Shown here: piece by piece, positions 8,196 to 17,449 of the stretch
How the letters are laid out: each line of letters starts with the position of its first letter
How positions within the stretch are numbered: position 1 is the first letter of the stretch
Origin: JAKOQB01 sp036824465
Lineage (GTDB): Bacteria; Pseudomonadota; Gammaproteobacteria; Burkholderiales; Burkholderiaceae_F
Assembly: GCA_036824465.1 (NCBI GenBank)
Contig: DAITAC010000004.1
Span: forward strand, 38,868 to 102,867
Direction: 5' to 3'
DNA: 64,000 bases
Made by a program: the position numbers and the translations under genes
Notes under the pieces: generated by a model
Told to the model about the DNA's origin: nothing
Database searches by the model: none
What the model saw: the letters and a program-made list of their open reading frames with translations, nothing else

Positions 8196-8627
8196 TCAGC
8201 GGCCAAGCCGCAGCAAAGCGCCAAGGTGCGTGTGCCGGAAACTGGCGGGCGCATGGGCGAACACGGCCGACCACACGATGACAAGCCAGAACAGAGTGGT
8301 CGCTCGTGACGCGTCGAGAGTCATCCACGCCACGAACGCGAGCTTGGCGATTTGGCCCGCCCCCGCGAGCTGAAACACGTGCTCGCGCGTCTTCCACTGT
8401 TCAAGTGCGAAGAGCAGCGCGCCGGTAGCGAGCAGTACGCCGCCGACCAGCGGCGCCGGCAGACGCGGCGGCGCGCCCAGCAGCGCGGCGCCAAGCAGGA
8501 CCACGGCGATCAGATGCAGCGCGCGCAGCGCGATTCCGAACCAGCGCCAGGATCGCGGCAGCGGGCGAGCGTCGAGGCGCTGATCGCGCCGATCGCGCGG
8601 AGAGTTGGCGTGCGATCGGTCAGTCAT
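8196..8627 (-). CDS. Small integral membrane protein downstream of qhpE
   Basis: A 143-residue protein with a charged, Arg-rich N-terminus (about 27 residues) and four hydrophobic segments. I do not recognise the family. It is the last minus-strand gene after the qhp operon, 109 bases beyond the qhpE stop, and converges with moeB with only 21 bases between stops. Co-transcription with qhp is possible. Residues such as FRHTHLGALL near the C-terminus could be useful for a search. Confidence 0.65.
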   Translation of the reverse strand: MTDRSHANSPRDRRDQRLDARPLPRSWRWFGIALRALHLIAVVLLGAALLGAPPRLPAPLVGGVLLATGALLFALEQWKTREHVFQLAGAGQIAKLAFVAWMTLDASRATTLFWLVIVWSAVFAHAPASFRHTHLGALLRLGR

Positions 8628-8736
8628 CGAAACGACGGTGGGGTCGCGGCAAGCTCGCGTGATGCCGACCGAAGATCACTTCGTCTTGGCCATGCGCGCA
8701 TGAAGCATGCATCGACGAAGCCGCGTTCGCCAGTTC

Positions 8737-9360
8737 TCACTTCGCCGCGTGCGCCTGCTGGACCAGATGAACGAGGCCCCGCGCACACGCAAAGGAATGC
8801 CCGTACAGATTGGCGTCCCGCGGCATCGACCCCAAGTCCCGCGGCCGGCCTGGGGCGGCGAGTTGCGATTTCCCGCGAACGCGGACTTCGCCGAACGCAA
8901 GCGTGTCGTCAGCAGTAACGGCGTAGACGCCCGGCAGCGATGCAGGCAGCCAACCGGGTCGATCGGGCCGCGTCGAGGCCACGATCACGCAGCCCGCATC
9001 GATGACGGCCTTGCACGCCGCTGCCAGCACATCCTCTCCCGGACCGGGAGGAACACAGACGCTGACATTCACGAAGTCGCATCGCTCCGCGGCGGCTCGC
9101 AGCACCCCCCGCGCGACGAGCGACGGGTAGGTCGCTTCTTCGGCTCCGAACACCCGCACTGCGAAGATCTCCACCTCGGGAAACGCTTCGCGTATGACCC
9201 CGGCCACGGCTGTCCCGTGGCCCACTGGGTCAAGGAATTCACCATCCTCCTGCAGGGTACCGTCCGGTCCCACGAGAATGCGGCACCCGGAGATCTTCCC
9301 GCGCACGTGGGAATGCCACGGGTTCACGCCCGTATCCACGAGGCCGATGCGTGTCGTCAT
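8737..9360 (-). CDS. qhpE: Subtilisin-like maturation protease of QHNDH
   Basis: A compact S8-family serine protease of 207 residues with the triad Asp9 (GLVDTGVN), His48 (GHGTAVAG) and Ser189 (GHSFACARG). In qhp systems QhpE removes the leader peptide of the crosslinked gamma subunit QhpC in the cytoplasm. There is no signal peptide and no prodomain, consistent with that role. The usual oxyanion-hole Asn is not obvious (VIVASTRPDRP), and the Ser motif is GHS rather than GTS. The ATG at 9360 shares its A with the qhpF stop (TAATG), so the upstream extension to 9393 is rejected. Confidence 0.85.
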   Translation of the reverse strand: MTTRIGLVDTGVNPWHSHVRGKISGCRILVGPDGTLQEDGEFLDPVGHGTAVAGVIREAFPEVEIFAVRVFGAEEATYPSLVARGVLRAAAERCDFVNVSVCVPPGPGEDVLAAACKAVIDAGCVIVASTRPDRPGWLPASLPGVYAVTADDTLAFGEVRVRGKSQLAAPGRPRDLGSMPRDANLYGHSFACARGLVHLVQQAHAAK

Positions 9361-11090
9361 TACGGTTGCGTTGCGAAGGGATGCTCCGTCCAATGTCGAT
9401 CGGACTTGAGCAGCGACTGCACCTCCTCCGGCGCAACTGTCGTGAAGCGCCCTTCGTGCAGGAAGAGTATCCGGTCGAACTCCGCAAGTCCGACCGGGCG
9501 GTGCGATATGACCAGCGCCGTGCGATCGGGGAAAGCGTCCCAGAGATGCGCGCGCACTCGCGCCTCCGTCTCGAGATCAAGCGCGGAGAACGCTTCGTCC
9601 AGCACGAGGATTCTGGGATCGCGCAGAAACAGCCGCGCCAGGCCAAGCCGTTGGCGCTGGCCGTCGGACAGCGACAGGCCGCGTCCGCCGATCACTGTGG
9701 CGAAGGCGTCGGGCAACGCAGCGATGAAGGTGTCCGCTTCGGCCAGAGCGGCCGCGCGTTGCAGATCCTCGCGCCGCGCGGCTGGATTTCCGTAGCGCAA
9801 GTTTTCCTCGATCGTGGCGTGCAGCAGGAATGGCTCGGCGCCCGCGTAGCCGATCGCATCGCCATACGACGAGGAGCAGATTTCGTGCGCAGGCCTGCCA
9901 TCGATCAGGATTGAACCCGCCTGAGGCTGCCGTAATCCGAACAGAAGATGAACCAGTGTGGACTTGCCCGCACCCGACGCACCGAAGATCCCGACGCGCT
10001 CGCCCCGCCTGACGCGCAGGTTCAGGCCCGCGAAGACAGGGGGCTTACCCGCATAGGCAAATGCAACGTCGGTCAGCACGATGACGTCATCCCCGGCCAC
10101 CGTGATCGAAGCACCTGCGGGTATCTGTCGGTCGGAGTCGTCCGGCCCGAGGACCTCTTCCACCCGGGCCAGGCTCACCCGCGCCGACTGGAGATTCCTG
10201 ACCAGACCTAACAACCCCTGGGCAGGACCGAACAGGCGCCCCTGATACAGGACAAACGCGACGAAGGTACCGAGGCTGATCGTGCCGGCCTCAAGCAGCC
10301 GGCCACCGACGAGGTAAATCCATGCCAGCGCGAGTGTCAGAAGCAAGGCCGGTGCGCCGGTGGCCAGGGCATCGAGCACCTGGAAGCCCACGACTTCGCG
10401 GTTGAGCCGTTCATTTGCGGTCGCAAGCCGCGCCCGCTCCTCACGCTGCGTGCGATAGATGCGAATCGAGCGCAGCGCCCCCAGTCGCTCGGCGAAGAAA
10501 TGCGAGAGGTCCGCCATCGCCTCGCGCACGCGGGCGGATCGCTGCTCGACCGGCCGGCGAAACGCGGTCGTGGCAAGCAGCGCCAGGCCGAGGCCGAGAA
10601 AACTCCACAGCGCAAGCGTCGGCGACAGGCTGAACGTGATGACCGCTGCCACGCCGAGGAAGAGGAGATTCTGGACACCGCCCAACATGCCATCGACGAG
10701 CAGGCTTTGAATGCGCGGCACATCGCTGCCGAAACGGGCCAGCAGATCCCCGTGCCGAAATGGCTCCATCGCTTCCAGTGGTCCGGCGAGACAGCGCGCG
10801 AAGAGCGAAGCGCGCAGGCGGGCGAGAACATCGGCCGAAAGGCGGGCGTGCACGCGCTGCGATAACGTCGCGAACATGAAGTCGAGCACCGCGAGGCCGA
10901 GCAGTGCGGCGGCAATCGCCGGGATTACGGCAAAGTCGGCGCGGCTCGCAACCGCGTCGACGAACGCCTTGCCCAGCAACGGTGTCGACAGCGAAACAGC
11001 CGCGCCGCCGAGACTCAACACAAACAACGCAACGAGCGTCCACCGCTTGCCGGACAAGTGGTGCGTGAATCTCTGGAGCGACGTCAGCAC
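9360..11090 (-). CDS. qhpF: ABC exporter for the QHNDH gamma subunit
   Basis: A 576-residue fused exporter with an N-terminal six-helix transmembrane domain (about residues 15-300) and a C-terminal ATPase. It has Walker A GIFGASGAGKST, signature LSDGQRQRLGLAR, Walker B ILVLDEAFSALD and the switch His in VISHRP. In known qhp operons QhpF is needed to move the crosslinked QhpC to the periplasm. The GTG start at 11090 overlaps the upstream U32 gene by 7 bases and has GGAG about 7 bases before it. qhpE starts at its stop. Confidence 0.88.
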   Translation of the reverse strand: MLTSLQRFTHHLSGKRWTLVALFVLSLGGAAVSLSTPLLGKAFVDAVASRADFAVIPAIAAALLGLAVLDFMFATLSQRVHARLSADVLARLRASLFARCLAGPLEAMEPFRHGDLLARFGSDVPRIQSLLVDGMLGGVQNLLFLGVAAVITFSLSPTLALWSFLGLGLALLATTAFRRPVEQRSARVREAMADLSHFFAERLGALRSIRIYRTQREERARLATANERLNREVVGFQVLDALATGAPALLLTLALAWIYLVGGRLLEAGTISLGTFVAFVLYQGRLFGPAQGLLGLVRNLQSARVSLARVEEVLGPDDSDRQIPAGASITVAGDDVIVLTDVAFAYAGKPPVFAGLNLRVRRGERVGIFGASGAGKSTLVHLLFGLRQPQAGSILIDGRPAHEICSSSYGDAIGYAGAEPFLLHATIEENLRYGNPAARREDLQRAAALAEADTFIAALPDAFATVIGGRGLSLSDGQRQRLGLARLFLRDPRILVLDEAFSALDLETEARVRAHLWDAFPDRTALVISHRPVGLAEFDRILFLHEGRFTTVAPEEVQSLLKSDRHWTEHPFATQP

Positions 11091-12154
11091 GATCGCGCTC
11101 CAACCGCGTGTAACCGGCTAACGCATGGCTCCTCACGGCGGCTCACGATCGCGGGCACGTCATGCGGTGGTTCTGCAGTTCCGGCGGCGGTCGCATGCCC
11201 GCACGCTGTCTGGTCGCCATCCCAGACATCCGGGTAATAACAGAGGTGCGCGTGCTGACACAGTTCTGGCGCCCCGCGCAGCGCGATGATTCGGGCGCGA
11301 ATATCTTCCGCCCGAGCGCCGCTTTCGGTGAGCCCGAGCGCGACGGCGGCAAGTCGAACCGAGGCGGCCTTGCGCGCGAGCGATGCTTCGCGACCGACTA
11401 CCTTGAGGCTCGCCACGCCGAGCTGCGCGAGGCGTGGCAGCGCGCACAGGCCGCACGGCCCGAGTGTGTAACCGCGGTTCGTCTGGCAACCGCAGTTGTT
11501 CTGTGTCCACTTCCAGAACTCGTAACGCTCGTCGAGTCGGCCGAATCTGCCGCCGAGGCGGTCGGTGAGGCAGAACGTGCCCAGCGCGTGCGTGGTCGCG
11601 CAGATCCCCTCCTCGAACACGCAGCCGTCGTTCAGCACAAACACTTCCCACTCGAGTCCACGAATCGCCGTGGCCTCGATCTCGCGCAGCGTCATGTGGC
11701 GGGGGAGGATCACCCGCGCGACGCCGAGACTGCGGTAAAACGCGGCCGCGCCGGGATTGCGGCAGCTCGCGAGACTCGAGATGTGCAATCGCGACGCGAG
11801 GCCTTCGTCGCACAACGCAAGCAACAGTTCCCATTCGGCGACGATGAGCGCCGCGACTCCGACATCATCGAGAAGCATCCGGCCGAACTCGACAAGAAAG
11901 GGAACGGCTCCCGCGGGATAGGACGGCGCATTGAGTGTCGCGAAGACGGGCCGCGGATGGGCCAGGGTCACGATGCGGCGCAGGTCAACCAGGCTCGGCA
12001 CGCCGGCCGACTTCGGATTGCGGCGATGAACCGACGCCTGGCCGAAGGACTGCTCCCATCCCGTCGGCGTCAGTCCACAGTAGAACTCCTGAGCGCCCGC
12101 TTCGCACAGAGGCGCAACCTCCTCGGAATTGCGCAGCGGTGCGAGGACCTTCAT
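11084..12154 (-). CDS. U32-family protein, UbiU-like, inside the qhp operon
   Basis: A 356-residue protein that begins in U32 style (KVLAPLRNSEEVAPLCEAGA, then EFYCGL) and has the typical KVVGREASLARKAASVR segment near residue 251. A cysteine set suitable for an iron-sulfur cluster is present at C178 and C185 (CVFEEGIC), C195, C221/C223 and C234/C237 (GPCGLC). Characterised U32 members UbiU/UbiV, RlhA and TrhP are hydroxylation enzymes rather than peptidases. It overlaps the second U32-like gene by ATGA and qhpF by 7 bases, so it belongs to the operon. A role in tryptophan hydroxylation of QhpC is my inference. The C-terminal 40 residues vary and look low in conservation. Confidence 0.82.
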   Translation of the reverse strand: MKVLAPLRNSEEVAPLCEAGAQEFYCGLTPTGWEQSFGQASVHRRNPKSAGVPSLVDLRRIVTLAHPRPVFATLNAPSYPAGAVPFLVEFGRMLLDDVGVAALIVAEWELLLALCDEGLASRLHISSLASCRNPGAAAFYRSLGVARVILPRHMTLREIEATAIRGLEWEVFVLNDGCVFEEGICATTHALGTFCLTDRLGGRFGRLDERYEFWKWTQNNCGCQTNRGYTLGPCGLCALPRLAQLGVASLKVVGREASLARKAASVRLAAVALGLTESGARAEDIRARIIALRGAPELCQHAHLCYYPDVWDGDQTACGHATAAGTAEPPHDVPAIVSRREEPCVSRLHAVGARSC

Positions 12155-12990
12155 GGCGCCGCCTCCTCATGCACGACGATCCGGTCGGTATGCGCGAACC
12201 AGGTCTGCGCGGCTTCCCGGGGAATCTCGTAGAAGAGGGTGTTCCCGCCGCGCCAGTGCGGCAGCGGCGAATCATCGCGCTGAACCGGTATCGGCCCTGA
12301 TCGGCACGGGGCCGTGCATGGATCGGCGAGCGCTTTTGAGAAGCCTTTGCCCGCCGGGTATAGAAGCGCCTTCACCGGGCAATTGCGGCCCGAGGCAGCA
12401 AATGTGAACGGAAGATGTAGGGCGCGCGCGAGTCCGCCACCATCGTCATCGATGCCATCGCCGAGATAACCACCGTCGAGGTCCGCGTCCGTTTCCAGCG
12501 CCGAGACGCCTGCATCTGCCAGGAACCGGCGCAGCCGCCCAAAGCGCGCGCGATCGTGCGTCGCGGAGTTGGTCGGCCTGTCGCGATAGGCGCGAGGATC
12601 GCGCAACGAACGATTCATCAGCCGGCCCGCACGCCGGGCCAGCGAGGAATGCTGTTCACGCAGCAGCTCGAAGACGCCCCAGTCGTTGAACACCACGGCA
12701 GGCTTCCAGCGGTTTGCCGCCAGCCCCGCGAGGAGACGATGCACGATCCCGAGGCCGAGCGGCGTGACCAGCGGTGTGAGCAGCGTGGGCTGCCAGCCGC
12801 GATCGCGTGCCATGGCGCAGAAATCCTGCGCCTCATCAAGGCCGGGGAGTCGGTCCTCGCAGAACTCGGAGCCGAAGTACAGCGCGACCGCAGGTCCTTC
12901 GGGCAGCAGGTTCCGCCACGGCAGCGGGCACGCTTCGCGCGGATCCGGCGGCGGCGCGGCGACATGCGTGAGGCGAAGCCCGTATTCCAT
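12151..12990 (-). CDS. UbiV-like U32-type protein of the qhp operon
   Basis: A 279-residue protein resembling UbiV. VALYFGSEFCEDRLPGLDE near residue 37 matches the UbiV segment that carries the first cluster cysteine. A late group GRNCP followed 20 residues on by CTAPC gives C44, C204, C225 and C229, close to the UbiV pattern of one early and three late ligands ending in CxxxC. It would form a heterodimer with the UbiU-like neighbour, to which it is joined by an ATGA overlap. ATG at 12990 is chosen; GTG at 12999 is an alternative. It lies 82 bases after qhpB. The substrate is unknown. Confidence 0.78.
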   Translation of the reverse strand: MEYGLRLTHVAAPPPDPREACPLPWRNLLPEGPAVALYFGSEFCEDRLPGLDEAQDFCAMARDRGWQPTLLTPLVTPLGLGIVHRLLAGLAANRWKPAVVFNDWGVFELLREQHSSLARRAGRLMNRSLRDPRAYRDRPTNSATHDRARFGRLRRFLADAGVSALETDADLDGGYLGDGIDDDGGGLARALHLPFTFAASGRNCPVKALLYPAGKGFSKALADPCTAPCRSGPIPVQRDDSPLPHWRGGNTLFYEIPREAAQTWFAHTDRIVVHEEAAP

Positions 12991-13072
12991 GCTTCTCACC
13001 GCACGGCGCGCGCAATATCCACCGAGTCAACGCGGCCGAGTGAAACCCGACGCGACGCGCGGCTCATTCGCA

Positions 13073-14086
13073 TCAGAAACTGATCCGCCGCAGATCCATG
13101 CCGTCGGACGCCATCTGGAGCACCTTGATCGGCTTCAGCGTCCGCGCGTCGAAGACCGTCAAAGTGGACCCACCGCCGCCGACGTAGATCTTCCTGCCGT
13201 CGCTCGACACGTTGACGCCATAGCAGGTGCCCTCCTTGATCGGCACCGACGTGACGTACGACTTCTTGGCGAGGTCGATGACGGTGAGGTCGTCCATCAC
13301 TGCATAGGCTTTACTGCGGTCGGGCGACAGTACGACCGAGTACGCCATCGCCGGTTCGCCTTTGATCAGAATGTCCTGCACTTCGCCCGTATCCTGGTGC
13401 ACGAGCAGCAGCCCCATGGCCTGCGGCGTGTAGTAGTTCATGCTGGCCACTCCGCCGTTGTCAAAGGAGTAGTCCCAGAACGGCAGGATGTTCATCTGCT
13501 TGTCGAACATGGGCACGGTCTCGACGAGCTTGAGGTCGCTGCCGGTCGTGTCGATCTTGTAGATGTCCTGGCCGAACGCGTACAGCATCTTGCCGCCCTT
13601 GACGCTCACGAGGTGCGCGACACCCCACGGCACCTCGACGCTGCGCTGCAGCTTGCCCGTCGCAAGGTCGAATTGCGCCACCACGGGCTTTCCGACCACG
13701 GCTTCGCCCTTGTCGGACTTGCGTGACATCAACGCACCGTAAGCGGACGTGCCATCGGCGCCGAGGACGAAGCCGAACATGAACCGCTCCCAACCCTCGT
13801 TGTTGATGTCCACCGTGCCGACGACGCGATTCTCGGCGAGGTCCACCTTGTGAACGAGATGCCGGTTCGTCGCCACGTAGAGGAATTTCTTGTCCGCGGT
13901 CAGGCCGACCTCGCGCACGGCGCCCTTGATCGGAATGTCGGCCACGATCGCGTCGGTGTCGCCGTCGATCACCTGAATCATCTCGTAGCCGAGGTGATAG
14001 AGCCGGTCGCGTGCTGCAACCAGCCCAGTCTGACCGGCGCAGACGAACGCACAGAGGGTGAGCAGGACCTGCCGCGTCCATTTCAT
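13073..14086 (-). CDS. qhpB: Quinohemoprotein amine dehydrogenase beta subunit
   Basis: A 337-residue periplasmic beta-propeller subunit with a cleavable signal peptide (MKWTRQVLLTLCAFVCAGQT, then an AAR-type site). Repeats of propeller blades such as MIQVIDGDTDAIVADIPIKG, KVDLAENRVVGTVDINNEG and LTVFDARTLKPIKVL are evident. It forms the scaffold around the CTQ gamma subunit together with the diheme alpha subunit. It follows qhpC with a GGAGG site before the ATG. The order A-D-C-B matches characterised qhp operons. Confidence 0.9.
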   Translation of the reverse strand: MKWTRQVLLTLCAFVCAGQTGLVAARDRLYHLGYEMIQVIDGDTDAIVADIPIKGAVREVGLTADKKFLYVATNRHLVHKVDLAENRVVGTVDINNEGWERFMFGFVLGADGTSAYGALMSRKSDKGEAVVGKPVVAQFDLATGKLQRSVEVPWGVAHLVSVKGGKMLYAFGQDIYKIDTTGSDLKLVETVPMFDKQMNILPFWDYSFDNGGVASMNYYTPQAMGLLLVHQDTGEVQDILIKGEPAMAYSVVLSPDRSKAYAVMDDLTVIDLAKKSYVTSVPIKEGTCYGVNVSSDGRKIYVGGGGSTLTVFDARTLKPIKVLQMASDGMDLRRISF

Positions 14087-14095
14087 GTCGGCCTC

Positions 14096-14422
14096 CTAGT
14101 CGTATTTGAGGTTGCGCCAATCGCGCGCGACATTCGGACAGGCAACGTCGAAGTCCTGGTGATTGGTGAGCCCATCCGGCACTTGCGCGGGCCACCAGCA
14201 ATCGCCTGCGCATCCGTGAAAATCGCGCACCGACGCCTGGCAGTTTCCGATCGGGTAGGTTGGGCGCGGATTGGTCTCCCAACCAGTGTCGAAGATCGTC
14301 GTGCAGCCCTGTGGCATGGCAGGAAGCTTGCCAAGCGCTTCGGCCGTTTGTTGCTCACCCTCGGCAAGGCGCTCGATGGCCTTCGCCTTTTCGTTCAATG
14401 CCTCGATGATCTTCTTCTTCAT
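14096..14422 (-). CDS. qhpC: QHNDH gamma subunit, CTQ precursor
   Basis: A 108-residue catalytic subunit precursor with an alpha-helical leader of about 34 residues rich in Lys/Glu that is removed during maturation. All crosslink residues of the Paracoccus enzyme have counterparts: C40-E49 and C61-D67, then C71-W77 (the cysteine tryptophylquinone pair) and C75-D83 in GCAGDCWW. The spacings 9, 6, 6 and 8 equal those of the known Cys-Glu, Cys-Asp, Cys-Trp and Cys-Asp bonds. AAGGAG lies 7 bases before the ATG at 14422; the longer open frame is the qhpD antiphase and is rejected. Confidence 0.94.
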   Translation of the reverse strand: MKKKIIEALNEKAKAIERLAEGEQQTAEALGKLPAMPQGCTTIFDTGWETNPRPTYPIGNCQASVRDFHGCAGDCWWPAQVPDGLTNHQDFDVACPNVARDWRNLKYD

Positions 14423-14450
14423 CGTCTGCTCCTTTGAAGACAATGCAATG

Positions 14451-15866
14451 TCACCCGTTCGCTCGCTGACCGAGGAAGGCCAGCACGTGGTTGTCGGGAC
14501 GGCCGCTAAGGTCGGCATAGACGCGTATGCCGACTTCGAGCCACCGGCGGATGAATTCGCAGGAACCGCCAGGGGCAAGCCCCAACTCGTTCTCGCGCAC
14601 ATGGTTCTCGTGGTGGCAACCCCCCGCACACACACTGCGCGCCCAGCACGCGCGGCATGCATCCCGGCGCGGCGCTGCCTGCTCGGACAAACACGCCCGA
14701 ATCCTGGCGTGATCGATCCCGGCATCAAGATCGCCGACGCAGAACCGCTCAACGCCAGCAAGCCGGTGGCACAGGAAGAAGCGCCCTTCCGCGTCGAGTG
14801 CGAGGTATCCAAGTCCGGCGCCGCACGGGGCACCCTTGACCTGCCCCAGATGAAGCTTGCCGAGCAGATCGAGGAGATTGGAGAAGGGCAGCAAGCGACC
14901 CTCTCCAGCCTCGCGGGCGAACCGCTGGGCGAGCAGCGAGAAACCGGCGAACAAAGCCTCGTCCTGCTCCGGCGTGGGCAGGAACTCGGCGGAGATCGGG
15001 CTCGCGGGGGCGATGCCGACTTCGAGGAAGCCGAGGTCCAGCAGGTGATCGAAAACCTCGGGCACCCTTCCCCATTGGTCCGGCGTGAGCGTGACCCGCG
15101 CCGCGGGCGGGCGCGGCATGCAGGACCGGAGCAGGTTCAAACCGCCCACGACGTCAGCGTAGGTGCCGCCGCCATTCGCACCAGGATATCGGCGATTGGC
15201 ATCGTGCAGATCGGGCGGCCCGTCGATGCTGATGGAAATCGACATCGGGTGCTCGCGCAGGAAGTCGAGCACTTCGCGGGTAAAGCGCGTTCCGTTTGTG
15301 GTCAGGGACACGACAAGCTTCTTGCCACTGGCCCGCGCAGCCGCCTCGCCCTCCAGCACCGCCGCTTTCAGCGCCGGGAGATTGAGCAGCGGCTCGCCGC
15401 CAAACAGCACGAGAGTCACACTGTCTCGGTCTCCGGACGATTCGACGAGGTAGCGCGCGGCGCGCCGAGCAAGCTCCGGCGGCATGACCCGCGCCACACC
15501 GCCGTAGGCGCCGCCAGCGGCGTAGCAGTAAGCGCAACGCAGATTGCACGCTTGCGCCACCTCGAGGACCAGTGTGCCGAGCGGAATGGCGGCCGGATCG
15601 ATCGGCGCCAACGCTGGCTGGCGCAGCCACGCGGACGGAACCAGCACTTGCGCATCACGCAGCGCCTCGAGCACTTCGCGGTCCGGCAACGGCGCTTCGC
15701 GCAGATCGACTGACGAGCATGTCCGCCACCGGTCGATCACGTCCCGCGTCGAGCGGTCGACGGCGAAGAGGCTCGCATGTTCCGCGCCGAACAGAATCGC
15801 CCTTCCGTCCGCCGCGCCAAGCGGGGCCAGGATTCGGTGATCCGCAAAGGCGTAGCTTTCGTTCAT
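14451..15866 (-). CDS. qhpD: Radical SAM peptide crosslinking enzyme
   Basis: A 471-residue radical SAM/SPASM protein that forms the thioether bonds in QhpC. The SAM cluster motif CNLRCAYC is at residues 107-114. The C-terminal SPASM-type region carries several Cys, including CGAGLGYLAL, FFLCHRLAG, CRACWARSVCAGGCHHE. GGEPLLN and TLTTNGTRFT-like strands of the TIM barrel are present. ATG 15866 overlaps the qhpA stop (ATGA). It ends 28 bases before qhpC. In known systems it acts on QhpC in the cytosol before leader removal by QhpE. Confidence 0.93.
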   Translation of the reverse strand: MNESYAFADHRILAPLGAADGRAILFGAEHASLFAVDRSTRDVIDRWRTCSSVDLREAPLPDREVLEALRDAQVLVPSAWLRQPALAPIDPAAIPLGTLVLEVAQACNLRCAYCYAAGGAYGGVARVMPPELARRAARYLVESSGDRDSVTLVLFGGEPLLNLPALKAAVLEGEAAARASGKKLVVSLTTNGTRFTREVLDFLREHPMSISISIDGPPDLHDANRRYPGANGGGTYADVVGGLNLLRSCMPRPPAARVTLTPDQWGRVPEVFDHLLDLGFLEVGIAPASPISAEFLPTPEQDEALFAGFSLLAQRFAREAGEGRLLPFSNLLDLLGKLHLGQVKGAPCGAGLGYLALDAEGRFFLCHRLAGVERFCVGDLDAGIDHARIRACLSEQAAPRRDACRACWARSVCAGGCHHENHVRENELGLAPGGSCEFIRRWLEVGIRVYADLSGRPDNHVLAFLGQRANG

Positions 15867-17449
15867 CGCAGCCGCCCGATGAAGTCGGGCATCGTGACGG
15901 CCAGCAGCGCCTCCGCCTTGAAGATCTGCGCACCCCGCTTGTACTGGGCGAGGACCTTGACCAAGCCGCTCCCCTCCGCCGAATAGTTGCGCGTCGGATT
16001 GGGGCCGTAGTCGCCCATGGGCAGGTACGTACCATTGGGCTGGATACCGCCGAGCCACATGAGGTCGTCATCGTCGGGGCGGGTCTTTTCTTCTGCAAGT
16101 CGGAAGGTCGCCGGGACTGGTCCAAGAGGAACACCGGACGCTTTCTTGCCCTGGCCGTTTTTCGCGTACGCGATCGCCTCGAACTGAACACCCTCGGCCG
16201 GGTAGTGCCGCCCCCCCGATAGGCGCGCGCGCCCCATCTCCGGATTGACCGCGATGTAGTCGATCTGCGGTGCGAGCGTGACGGTGCCGGCAGCGATTCC
16301 CTTCACCGTCAGCTTCGCCGTGCTGAGTTTGGCGGAGTTGCTCATGACTTCGACCTGCAGCGCGCCGGGCGCGACGCGCTTGACGGATAACACCTTGACG
16401 GCCGCGCCGGCAAACACGATGTCAAGCGGCTTGGCGTCGGGCAGATTCAGGCCTTCGACCGTGAGGGTCGTCTTTTCTCCCTTGAGCAGAAACGCGGGCA
16501 CCACGCGCGCGACCCTGGTTTCACTGCCACCCCGCAGCCACGTCGCGCTGGAGGTACGGAAGTTCGGCGCCGGAAGGTGCCACTCGCCCCGCAGTTCATT
16601 GTCCGAGACGATGAACGCGCCGTTGCTGGCGAAGCCGTTGTTCTTGGTGCGTGTACGCAGCGCGTAACCGCCGTAAAGCGTCGCTTCGCCGGCAAAAGCC
16701 TCGGAAGTTCCGTCGGCGTAGGTGACGTTGCCCGTGAGCTTGTACTCGGCGTTGCCGGCATCGGCGAAGCGGGCTTCACCTCGATACGTTCCGCGCCCGG
16801 GCTCGTACCCGAACACGCCCCAGTTCCCGTCAAGTTTCGCTGCCGGTGCCGCCCACGCTTTTCCATACGGGAGCTTCTTCCCCACATACGAAAGCACCGC
16901 ATCGGCCTCCGCAATCCAGCGCATTTCGCGCATCTGGAAGACAACGCTTGGCACGATGAAGAGATGGAAGTCCCGCAGCTTGGCCCAGCTCTCGGACGTC
17001 ATCCGGTACGAGAAGACCTTGCCGGCGGTGTGACAGCGCACGCACGTGACGTAGAACTTCTCCTCGTCCTTGTCGGCCGGGGCCTCCACCTGCTGCGAGT
17101 TGTGCCAAAGGCTCAGGTAGGCCACCTTGGCTTGTTCCTCCGGTGTGAGGATCTGCGTCGCGTTCAATTCCTTCAGCAGACGGTCCATCTCGCCCTGTTT
17201 GATCTCCATTCCGTAAAGCCGCCGCATCCGGTCGACGATCACCGTCCATTCCTCGGGGGTCGTGCGCACGTCCTCGACGCGCGCGATCCGGCCGTCCGCA
17301 TTCGGGGCATGGCAGGTCGTGCATTTCTTCCACACCAACGAATCACGGTCGAAGGCTTGAACCGGCGCGTTGACAGCCCAAAGTGTTAAACCGACGACGA
17401 TGCTCAGTGCCGTTCCGACGGCAGTGCTGACGAGATTTCGCTTAGTCAT
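15863..17449 (-). CDS. qhpA: Quinohemoprotein amine dehydrogenase alpha subunit
   Basis: A 528-residue periplasmic diheme cytochrome subunit that takes electrons from CTQ. A signal peptide (residues 1 to about 32, ending PVQA) is followed by heme motifs CTTCH at 43-47 and CVRCH at 135-139, then beta-rich domains (domains 2-4 of the alpha subunit family). ATG 17449 is preferred over the in-frame ATG at 17473 because the stop of the small upstream ORF overlaps it as ATGA and because the shorter form begins with a typical signal peptide. Substrates of the family are primary aliphatic or aromatic amines. Confidence 0.93.
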   Translation of the reverse strand: MTKRNLVSTAVGTALSIVVGLTLWAVNAPVQAFDRDSLVWKKCTTCHAPNADGRIARVEDVRTTPEEWTVIVDRMRRLYGMEIKQGEMDRLLKELNATQILTPEEQAKVAYLSLWHNSQQVEAPADKDEEKFYVTCVRCHTAGKVFSYRMTSESWAKLRDFHLFIVPSVVFQMREMRWIAEADAVLSYVGKKLPYGKAWAAPAAKLDGNWGVFGYEPGRGTYRGEARFADAGNAEYKLTGNVTYADGTSEAFAGEATLYGGYALRTRTKNNGFASNGAFIVSDNELRGEWHLPAPNFRTSSATWLRGGSETRVARVVPAFLLKGEKTTLTVEGLNLPDAKPLDIVFAGAAVKVLSVKRVAPGALQVEVMSNSAKLSTAKLTVKGIAAGTVTLAPQIDYIAVNPEMGRARLSGGRHYPAEGVQFEAIAYAKNGQGKKASGVPLGPVPATFRLAEEKTRPDDDDLMWLGGIQPNGTYLPMGDYGPNPTRNYSAEGSGLVKVLAQYKRGAQIFKAEALLAVTMPDFIGRLR

